Shown piece by piece: positions 28,897 to 37,400 of a DNA stretch of 64,000 nt. The notes under the pieces are model-generated. The model was not told the origin of the DNA, ran no database searches, and saw only the letters and a program-made list of their open reading frames with translations. The stretch spans positions 62,001-126,000 of the forward strand of contig NZ_FRAX01000008.1 of NCBI RefSeq assembly GCF_900142465.1, given 5' to 3'. The position numbers and the translations under genes are program-made. The DNA comes from Fibrobacter sp. UWH6. Its GTDB lineage: Bacteria > Fibrobacterota > Fibrobacteria > Fibrobacterales > Fibrobacteraceae. Within the stretch, counting starts at the first letter, position 1. Each line of letters begins with the position of its first letter.

Positions 28897-31056
28897 TTAC
28901 TTCACCTGAACTTTCTGCATGGCATTAACGCCTACGCCACGGAGCAGGTATACACCGCGAACAAATCCTGCAGACTTCATTTCCTGCGAAATGGAAACAG
29001 CCTCGGTTGCAGACAATTCCACATTGCCAATCAGTTTGCCGTTCATGCTAAACACTTCATAAGAAGCCGGCTGAATTTTGACGAACTGAACACGAGATCC
29101 AATAGAGACTTCCTCATCATTAGATTCATTACCTATGGGAGAGCTGTCTTCAGCATCCTTGCCAGATTCAAAGTTGAAGTAGTCCACATCGAACCAGTCG
29201 CCGGTAGCGGTAAAGCGAAGAATATGCTTACCCGCAGTCAGCTTCACATTGGCCTTTGCCTTGGCGTATTCGCTGTAACTTCCTTCTTCCTTGGCGGCGG
29301 GAACTTCTACGTCAGAGGTAATATCTTCACCGTCAATAGAAAGCTTGAAGGTAGAGCCACCTGCAGATGCCACCGCAGCATACATGGTGTAATCACCATC
29401 CTTGGCCACATCCACGGTGTATTCCAGCCATTCGCCTTCCTGGATAAAGCCGATAGCGATACGGCCATCCTTCTTCTTGTAAATATCAACGCCAGTGCCA
29501 TCACGGTAGTCGGAACATTCAGAAAGATCGTCTCCGGAGCAAGCATGGTTTTCAGCATCCTTGTCCATGTAGGAACTGTTACCGCGACCCACACCCGGCT
29601 TGTCGAAATTCTCGGCCTGGATCTTACCGGGAATTGCGAATGCAGCACCCAGATACGGTTCCTGAGGAACAGCGGTTGCAGAAGTTTCAAAGTACCAGTA
29701 GTCAAACTTGAAGTTGCCCGACTTAAATACGAAATACAAGTCTCCAATGCCTTCGGCACCGGTCACTTTAAAGGAGTTTTCCTGCCAATCGGTGCTTGCA
29801 GGAACCTCGATGGTAGACATCAGCGGACCAGTTGCAGAACCGGAGTGAAGTTCAATCACACCAGAGCCGCCCTTGGTGCAGACCACAATATCATCGGCAC
29901 CCATGCTCATGTCCACAGAACGGACCTTAGTCCAGGAACCCGCATTCATATTGGTAAGGTAAACAGTCTTACCTTCGGTTTCAACATTCTTGATAATGGT
30001 ATAACCACCGCTCTTATCTAGATTGATGCCTTCCATCCAAGCCTTGGTTTCGGCCTGTACCTTTTCGTACGGGTCCAGATTCTTGATAGGAGTCTTGACG
30101 CCTTCATCCGTCATGTGAATGGTAGGAATGGTACCATCAGCACCCCAGGTGAATTCCTCCACTGCAGAAGTACGGGAATAGCCACCTGCACCAGGAACAC
30201 GGCGCTGATTATGATAGAAGAAGAAGCTACGGCCCTGGAAATCCACAATGCCGGAATGAACTGTAAATGCGGCACCCGATTCGCCGCTAGGCATAATAGT
30301 GCCCTTATACTGCCAGCCGCTAGTGGGCTTGTCACTCCAGGAATAGTCAATAGATTCAGGAACACCGCTTGCAGCGTAAATCATGTAATACTTGTTGCCG
30401 CGCTTATGGATCCACGGACCTTCGGTATACTTGCCGTTAAAGCTAGACATGTCGGTAAGTTTCACGTCGGTGGCACATTCGATCATGTTTTCCTTAAGAG
30501 GGCAATAATAAAGCTTGGGGTTACCCCAGTACAGATAAGCCTGGCCATCGTCATCAATCCATACAGTCGGATCAATGTAGTCCCAGTTGGGGCCAGCCAA
30601 GTGCTTACCATTCAAGGCATCCTTAAAGGGACCTTCCTTGGTGTCGGAAACAGCCACGTTAATGGCGCGGCCACCACGGGTTGATTCCACTGTAACGTAG
30701 TAGTAATACTTGTACTTGCCGCTGGCATCCTTACGACGGATTACCTGGGCAGCCCAGTCGCCATTCTTCTTGGCGCTGCCGTTAAAATCACCAGCTTCCA
30801 GAATCAGCGTACCCATATCGGTCCAGTTCACCATATCGGTGGTGCAGGAAACACGCCAGCCGTGCATGGTAAAGAAGGAACCACCTTCGTCGTTACCGGA
30901 ATAGGAGCAAAGGGTATCGCCAAACACAACCGGAGCCGGGTCCGGGGAATAGTACGTCTGGATAATCGGATTATCAGCCATGGCAGAGGGCACTAGACCC
31001 AAGCCAAACAGGCCGAATGCGGCCGGAGCAATCCACTTCTTGAAACTCTTTTTCAT
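28897..31056 (-). CDS. GH43 enzyme with two CBM6-like modules and C-terminal module
   Basis: A 719-residue secreted family 43 enzyme, likely arabinofuranosidase or beta-xylosidase. Start ATG 31056 gives a proper signal peptide (MKKSFKKWIAPAAFGLFGL...SAMA). The five-blade propeller spans about 28-315, with the base Asp in YSPDPAPVV, the modulating Asp in YIDPTVW and the acid Glu in YTEGPW. A divergent CBM6/CBM36-like module covers about 335-475. A typical CBM6 follows at about 477-630 (IPGKIQAENFDKPG), then the C-terminal module. The third GH43 gene product of the island has the same four-part layout. Expression is from its own dyad promoter. Confidence 0.9.
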   Translation of the reverse strand: MKKSFKKWIAPAAFGLFGLGLVPSAMADNPIIQTYYSPDPAPVVFGDTLCSYSGNDEGGSFFTMHGWRVSCTTDMVNWTDMGTLILEAGDFNGSAKKNGDWAAQVIRRKDASGKYKYYYYVTVESTRGGRAINVAVSDTKEGPFKDALNGKHLAGPNWDYIDPTVWIDDDGQAYLYWGNPKLYYCPLKENMIECATDVKLTDMSSFNGKYTEGPWIHKRGNKYYMIYAASGVPESIDYSWSDKPTSGWQYKGTIMPSGESGAAFTVHSGIVDFQGRSFFFYHNQRRVPGAGGYSRTSAVEEFTWGADGTIPTIHMTDEGVKTPIKNLDPYEKVQAETKAWMEGINLDKSGGYTIIKNVETEGKTVYLTNMNAGSWTKVRSVDMSMGADDIVVCTKGGSGVIELHSGSATGPLMSTIEVPASTDWQENSFKVTGAEGIGDLYFVFKSGNFKFDYWYFETSATAVPQEPYLGAAFAIPGKIQAENFDKPGVGRGNSSYMDKDAENHACSGDDLSECSDYRDGTGVDIYKKKDGRIAIGFIQEGEWLEYTVDVAKDGDYTMYAAVASAGGSTFKLSIDGEDITSDVEVPAAKEEGSYSEYAKAKANVKLTAGKHILRFTATGDWFDVDYFNFESGKDAEDSSPIGNESNDEEVSIGSRVQFVKIQPASYEVFSMNGKLIGNVELSATEAVSISQEMKSAGFVRGVYLLRGVGVNAMQKVQVK

Positions 31057-31087
31057 ACAATACCATACCCTTTTATGTTTTTTTATA

Positions 31088-31151
31088 AAAATATCTTTAG
31101 GAACCGCTAACCGACCAACAGAAAGAAGAAATCCCATTGACAAGTTGTCAA
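31088..31151 (-). promoter_or_regulatory. Island dyad promoter of first GH43 gene
   Basis: Dyad TTGACAAGTTGTCAA (31137-31151), perfect arms. -10 box TATTTT (31088-31093), centre distance 53.5 bp. It overlaps the terminator at 31131-31157. Confidence 0.78.
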
Positions 31152-31157
31152 TGGGAT
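31125..31157 (-). terminator. Terminator of the beta-helix gene, built around the dyad
   Basis: Perfect 11-base arms ATCCCATTGAC/GTCAATGGGAT (31131-31157) and a TTTCTTCTTT tail on the minus strand, 25 bases after the beta-helix gene stop. The loop-proximal part is the activator dyad of the next gene. Confidence 0.65.
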
Positions 31158-31181
31158 AACAATGTTTCATTCCTTAAAAAA

Positions 31182-33797
31182 CTACTTCACTTTCATGCGG
31201 AAGGCGGATCCGTTGGGAGCCTTCACCATGTAGATGCCGGCATCATGAATCATGGCACGGGCGGCATTCTGAGCTTCGCGGGCGGAATTTGCATTCACGT
31301 AGCCCATGAGGCGGCCCTGAGCGGTATACACCTTGTAGGCACCAACGCTGTTCAAATCCAAGCTGATTCCGTAATTCACCGACTTGATACCCATGGCGTT
31401 CAGTTCTTCTTCGGTCAGAGCGAACTTGATCCAGTCCAGGTTGCCGTATGTACCGGTAATGGCCACACGGAGCACATGTTCACCCTTAGTCAGTTTCGCC
31501 GTCTTACCATCGATGGAATCGTAGGTCACCCAGTCTTCGCCCTGGGGGATCGCAATGGTATCGGTAATGGCCTTGCCATCCATGAACAGGCGGAAACTTG
31601 CCATATCCAGGCCGCTAGCCACATTGGCACGGAACAGGTATTCGCCATCCTCAGCCACGTTCACGGTGTATTCCAGCCATTCGCCAGGATTGGTGTAACC
31701 AATGGCATAGCCCTTGCAATCTTCGGTATTCAAGGTGTCGGAGCAGCCATAGCCCACAACGTCTACGCCATCTTCGCGGTATACGTTACCTTCGTTGATG
31801 AAATCCTTGTCGCTGAAGGAAACGCTCTGACCGCCTTCATCGTAGTTTTCGAGCTGGATTACGCCCGGGATAGCTGCGGCCACGCCACCGAAAGGAGCCT
31901 GGGGCACCGTATTGGAGAAATCAGGCAGCGGAATTTCCGTGATTTCCTTGATGTACTTGAAATCCTTTTCGATACCGGCATTGTCTGCAGTATTCTGGTT
32001 CCAGTAATTACCAGTCTGGTTAATTGTATTGGTTCCTGCCTGGTTCTGGCCTACACCACCCTGGGCATTCTTGAACACGTTTTCCTTGATGGTAAAGCCG
32101 CTGGTACCTTCATCCAGGTAGATGGGCACATTCCAGTAGTCAGCCCACTTGGAAGTGGTGTTATCGTGAATATAGTTGTACTGGATTTCACCACCAACAC
32201 CCTGGTTAGACAAAGTGTAAATCGGACCTGCGTCGCAAAGCAGACGAGCGATATGGTGAATCTCGTTCCAGTTAATATGGTTATTGGTCATGGCCGTTTC
32301 TTTCTTGGTCCAGCCGAAACCAACGGAAATGCCGGAGTAGTTCGTATAGGAAATTTCGTTATGGACAATTTCCACAAAGCGGGGGTAACCAGCGCCAATA
32401 CCAACAGCACCCTGATGTTCCGTAGTCACGTTATTGACCAAGTTGTTCTTGATGGTATCGCGGGTGCTGATTTCTTCCTTATCGGTAGGATTGTAGGCTT
32501 CGTGAATTTCGGTGAGGGAGTCCTGGGCAAACTTACCGATCATGATACCAGCAGCGCCAATATCGAAGAAGGCGTTGCCCTGGATCATATCGTCATTGGT
32601 ACCGCTAACAAAATCAAGTGCCGTTGCGGCAATCTGGGAGAAAACGTTTCCCTGGACCTTGAAATGATGGGCATTTTCTACGCGGAATGCGGCATCCGGA
32701 CGCCACAGCAGGAACTTATTGCTGTTCAAATTTTCCCAGTTTCCGCGACCCGGGTCAGCCAAGACATCGATATTGAAGTTTGCGGCCTGCAGATCCAGGA
32801 AGCCTTCATCGCTGGGGCGCAGGTAATTGGAATGGCCGAAGTACAGGCCTTCGAATGCCATATAGCCCACCTTGTTCTTGGTATCCTTACCCAGAACGTT
32901 AAACAGGGTATTGACACGGGGAGCCACAACAACTGCAGAGCCCATATTTTCGCCTTCGCGGGCCTTGTAGTAAAGCACATGTTCCTTTTCGTCCAGGAAC
33001 CATTCACCCGGGGCGTCAATAAAATCGTAGGAGTTTTCGAGATAGAAAGCCTGCTGCTTGGGCGGATTGCTGGCAAAGGCGGTACCCAGCATAGGGTAGG
33101 CGCGGTGGAAGAGGCGGGTACGTTCCGGATCCTTGGGAATCAACTTGGAAGTACCACCGTTATTCTGAATCTTTTCCAGACGGAGGATATTTTCGGACCA
33201 GGCAATCATCAAGTGGATTTCCACATTGTCCGCATCCTTGATCATCTTTACATCGTCGGTAGAAACATCAAAAGCGCGGCCAGCGGAGTCCACCTTGGTC
33301 AGGCGCCTAAAATCATGGTCCATGTCGTTGACCATGTTGGGGTAGCAAGCGCGAACGGCCTTCTTGTTGTTCACATACAGCTGGCGGAAACGGCCATCTA
33401 CGTTTTCTGCCTTCCAGATGTTATTCTTTTCGTCATGGATAGTCCAGCCGGTAATGGGCATACCACCGGTAATCAGGGGCTTTTCGCCATCGGCAGCCTT
33501 ATAACGGACGTAATAGCCGTTCTGACCGCCATCAGCCTCGGTAAAGTTCACGGTGTTGGTCAGCTGGTAGGTACCTTCCCGGAGAATGACCTCGATATCG
33601 CCGGTCATGGAGCCGTTGATAGCACGAACCGCCTTCTGGGCAGCCGTAATCGTCTTAAAAGGGGCGTCCTTGGTACCCTTCGCGGCATCACTGCCATCGG
33701 GAGCCACATAAAAGGTAGCCTGAGTCGCAGCCTGAGCCAGGCCAAAGATAGATGCGCAAGCCAGAACTGCGCCACCAAAAACATGTTTAAAAGCCAT
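31182..33797 (-). CDS. Secreted right-handed beta-helix glycosidase (GH141-like) with CBM6
   Basis: An 871-residue secreted protein. Signal peptide about 1-23 (IFGLAQA). The N-terminal part begins FYVAPDGSDAAKGTKDAPF, followed by a parallel beta-helix to about residue 600 with many Asn-rich turns (NNLVNNVTTEHQG, NNHINWNEIHHIA). The opening segment, RQLYVNNKKAVRA and the helix layout resemble GH141, which includes an alpha-fucosidase and a xylanase; GH120 is an alternative. CBM6 spans about 642-795 (IPGVIQLENYDEGG). The C-terminal module (YKVYTAQGRLMGYV) ends the chain. Substrate is therefore uncertain, but the module and promoter place it with the xylan enzymes. Confidence 0.75.
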   Translation of the reverse strand: MAFKHVFGGAVLACASIFGLAQAATQATFYVAPDGSDAAKGTKDAPFKTITAAQKAVRAINGSMTGDIEVILREGTYQLTNTVNFTEADGGQNGYYVRYKAADGEKPLITGGMPITGWTIHDEKNNIWKAENVDGRFRQLYVNNKKAVRACYPNMVNDMDHDFRRLTKVDSAGRAFDVSTDDVKMIKDADNVEIHLMIAWSENILRLEKIQNNGGTSKLIPKDPERTRLFHRAYPMLGTAFASNPPKQQAFYLENSYDFIDAPGEWFLDEKEHVLYYKAREGENMGSAVVVAPRVNTLFNVLGKDTKNKVGYMAFEGLYFGHSNYLRPSDEGFLDLQAANFNIDVLADPGRGNWENLNSNKFLLWRPDAAFRVENAHHFKVQGNVFSQIAATALDFVSGTNDDMIQGNAFFDIGAAGIMIGKFAQDSLTEIHEAYNPTDKEEISTRDTIKNNLVNNVTTEHQGAVGIGAGYPRFVEIVHNEISYTNYSGISVGFGWTKKETAMTNNHINWNEIHHIARLLCDAGPIYTLSNQGVGGEIQYNYIHDNTTSKWADYWNVPIYLDEGTSGFTIKENVFKNAQGGVGQNQAGTNTINQTGNYWNQNTADNAGIEKDFKYIKEITEIPLPDFSNTVPQAPFGGVAAAIPGVIQLENYDEGGQSVSFSDKDFINEGNVYREDGVDVVGYGCSDTLNTEDCKGYAIGYTNPGEWLEYTVNVAEDGEYLFRANVASGLDMASFRLFMDGKAITDTIAIPQGEDWVTYDSIDGKTAKLTKGEHVLRVAITGTYGNLDWIKFALTEEELNAMGIKSVNYGISLDLNSVGAYKVYTAQGRLMGYVNANSAREAQNAARAMIHDAGIYMVKAPNGSAFRMKVK

Positions 33798-33846
33798 ACT
33801 TCCTCGCTTTTTCCGTTACCACACGGATATACCAACCACATCCTAA

Positions 33847-33910
33847 AAGATATTTCTATGCAGGGCAAAAAGAATTGCCCCTACAAAACATCCCATGGAC
33901 AAGTTGTCAA
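33847..33910 (-). promoter_or_regulatory. Island dyad promoter of beta-helix gene
   Basis: Dyad TGGACAAGTTGTCAA (33896-33910). -10 box TATCTT (33847-33852), centre distance 53.5 bp. A second dyad AGGGCAA/TTGCCCCT (33862-33882) lies between them. Confidence 0.75.
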
Positions 33911-34404
33911 CACTCCAAGTCAGACGATTTACGCGTCAAAAACTAGACCAAAAACATATTTTTTAATTAATTTGATTAAATTTTACCAAATAACTTAATT
34001 TCGTATAAAACATTACTATATTATGGACAACTCCAAACTTGAATGACAAGTTTTGTTGTTATCCTCCTAACCCCCTACAAGTCCCGGCATATGCTGGGGC
34101 TTGTTTTTTTTAAAATGTTTAAGAATTTTTATAAATGCAGACTTTTTGATAAACAGTCCAAGAGTAAAATTTCCGAAACAAGAACTTAAAACGCCTATTC
34201 CAAATAGAATTACTATCCATTTGCACACTCAAAAGTGTGTAAATTTTTTCTTTGTTATAGTTTGCTTAGACATCCCCACGTTCACCCCTACCCCGTAGCA
34301 TTTCCGTCACATTTTTGTTTTCAAAAAAAAGTTTGCGACCAAGGGCCCTATTTCTAAATTTCGCCTTGTCCGCATAAAAATCTCAAAAATCTCTGAGGTC
34401 AACC
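33911..34404. other. Intergenic region between divergent genes
   Basis: AT-rich sequence (33960-34020), then a candidate small RNA (34029-34111), then about 290 bases with a weak dyad GCACACT-caaa-AGTGTGT near 34221 and no gene that I can support. The vWA gene starts at 34405. Confidence 0.4.
34029..34111 (+). ncRNA. Candidate small RNA with CCUCCU seed
   Basis: A strong plus-strand terminator (ACAAG...CTTGT around CCCGGCAT/ATGCTGGG, 34077-34104, then T8) has no plus-strand gene upstream. About 50 bases before it is a TATATT -10 box (34017-34022). In between are a 7-bp stem-loop AAACTTG/CAAGTTT (34035-34053) and an unpaired pyrimidine-rich stretch TATCCTCCTAACCCCC. That stretch is complementary to Shine-Dalgarno sequences. 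This is the layout of a trans-acting regulatory RNA. No -35 box is convincing. Confidence 0.38.
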
Positions 34405-37400
34405 TTGAGTCTCAAGAATTTTTTCGGGCGTGTCTTAGGAGTGTGTATTATTAGTCTAGCCGCATCTGCTGTTTTTACGGCAGGTGCTTTTGCTGCAGGC
34501 TCCACCTACAAGATTTCCGCCACCGCCACAGAATACAACGTCAAGAATAATGGTTTCCTAGGTTCCACCAACTATTCCAACGAAGGGGTCAGACTTATCT
34601 TTGTCGCACCCACCACAGGCACCTATACCATCAATTTCCAGACCGACGCCCCCGACAAAGAGTTTAAGATCATAAAGACAGACTCGTCCTACAACGCCAA
34701 CTTTTTAACCACCTACTTCTATTCCACCTTCAAGGACTCTGTGGCGGTAAATGCTGGCGACAGCCTCTTCTACAAGGTGAACAACTACTGGTACGCCGAT
34801 ACGCTGGAAAACTTCAAAGTCAGCTACAGCACCCTTACGGCCACCACAAAAAATTTGACCGTCACTTCAGCGTCGAAAAATTGCTACACCAGCGGCTCCT
34901 CCGGCAAAGTGGTCGTCGGCACAAAGCAGACTTTTTTCGGATACGGGAAAGAGGGGTACCGCCCCGCCGGTTGGAAATACACTTCCGATTCCCTTCGCGC
35001 ATACGATAACATCACCTATAAGTTTAGCGCCTATTTCTACGGGAACACAAAGCTGGAACTCCAGTGCGAACCCGGCAAAATTTACGACATCACCACCAAG
35101 CGTACAGGCTACGACACCGACCGCGATTTTTATGACGTCAAGCCAGAAAACGGCATATGGTTCCGCTACGTCTTCCCAGACACGAACCTCCACGTGATCA
35201 AGGGCAGCCCCAAGAGCAGGACCCATTATTTCTACTCATACGAAAACGATTCCACCTTCACGACCTCAAAAGGGAACAGAAGCCTCTACCGCTATTCCTT
35301 CGTCCCAGTCAAGGGCAAGAAGGGAGACTCCTGGTATTTCAAAGACAAGCAATCATACTACGATTACAAGGATTCCCTCTTCATCCAGGCAATGGACGCC
35401 GCCATTGTCACCACCCAGGGCAAGACCAGGCCCGACACCGTCGGAATCAACGACACCCTTTCTGTATCGGTAAGCGTCAAGGCAGACTCCCAACTGGTCA
35501 ACTGGTACGTCATATCGGGCAAAGGTACTTTCGCAGACTCCTCCCTCAAAAGTACCCTATTCATACCTTCTACGGCCCAGGCTACTATTGGTTACAAGTT
35601 GAAACTGGGCGAGATGTACACCCTGACAAGTAAGCCGACCTCTTACAGCACCCCTAAAAACGGATCCGCCACTAAAGACGGTTATTACGGCATACGTTTC
35701 AAGTTCGTCGCCACAGATTCCAGCAATTATACAATCTCGTACAACACCCAAAATACCATACACATACTTTCTTATCAGGACGACAGCCTGTTTTCTCGCA
35801 GCAAGAGCAGCACCTACAATTATAACGGCAACGGCCATGCCTTTACCGCCGAAAAGGGGAAAACCTACTACTTCTTGCTGGACCAATATTCAGACCCGGC
35901 CGAGACAATAAACGTAAGCGTACAGAAAGCGCTGAAGGTGGATGCAGACATCGACTCCACGCAAGGATACATCTACATCTCCGGCAACCAGAAAAATTAC
36001 GACTACTCCCACATCAAGGGAGACTCTCTCAGCCTATCCGCTTACAGCCGCAACGACTACATATTCTCCAAGTGGGAAGTGACAAGCGGGCAATGCTCCG
36101 TTCTCGACCCCAAGAAAGCTAGCACAAAACTGGTCATCAACAGCGATTGCCGCATAAAGGCCGTCTATAGGCTGGGCCAGGTCTATCCCATCATCGCAAC
36201 GCCCGTTTCGTACGACTTTAACGATCACAGCTTCAGCAACGCTTCATACAACAAGGAAGTCCGTCTCAAGTTCGTAGCCCCAAAGGCAGGAAAGTACACC
36301 ATCGCCATATCACGCCCTGTCGTAGATTACAGCGAAAGAGCCCTACAAATCACCCGATACAAATCTTCAGCATTCAGTACTGCAGACACCTTATTCAGCT
36401 ACGTATCAAGCATCCTGATAGACACACTGAACATGAACGCAGGAGATTCCATTTTCTACTCAGTGAAATCTTATTACAGCAACTATCAGGACGATCCCTT
36501 CTGGATCAGCTATTCCCAGAATACAGCCTCCCTGACGATCATCACAGATTCCTTGGGAACAGCCTCCCCCAGCGGTTACTCGTCGGCCTACACAAACGTG
36601 GCCTATCCCATCCGAATTTCTTCTTCCAAACACAACCGGTTTGACCACTGGAGAGTCATCAAGGGAAAGGCAACCATCAAAGATTCCCTAAGTAACGGAA
36701 CCGTGGTCATTATCAGGGATTCCTCCACAATCAAGGCTGTATTCAAGAAAGGCGTCTTCAAGACCTTGTCTACAGTCAAGAAGCATTACGACTTCTATAA
36801 GGACTTCTACAGCGAAAGTCTCCGTACTTCTGTCTTGTTCAAGTGGACTCCCACAGACACCTTAAAGCACATGCTGGGTATCGCGTTTGATTCGACTACG
36901 TCATACACCATCAATCACTGGGGAACCGATTCCACCTTGAGCAACTCTACGCGATCCTGGGTTGCAGTTGGCAACACTTTCCAAGCCCAAGTTTCAGGAA
37001 CACCCGGAGTCCCCCTCTATTTTGAAGTTAAGCTGAGCAGCGCATACGGATTCAAAAACCCGGGTTTCACCATCAGCGAACAGACTCCCGTCACAGTTAT
37101 CGTTTCAGAATCAAGTAACGGCAGAGTCTTCCCTAAAAACGAAATCATAACTTACCCCGGCTTTGACACCTCCTTGACCGCGATTCCCTATGGCGGCTAC
37201 AAATTCAAGTCCTGGGAACTGGTAACCGGAACAGCCACTTTCGCAAGCAAGGATTCCGCCACCACGAGAATCAAGCCCACTTCCAGACAATGCACCATCC
37301 GCCCGAATTTCGAGCTGGACTCCAGTACGGTTACCGCCGTAAGCATCCTGGACATCAACTTGAACGAACATCCGGGCGTTTGCGTTTCCGTATCGGCAAG

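Noticed and set aside
34024-34038. TGGACAACTCCAAAC as a dyad for the vWA gene
   Set aside because: The right half-site is missing and no TAnnnT box lies at 53 bp on either strand toward a gene.
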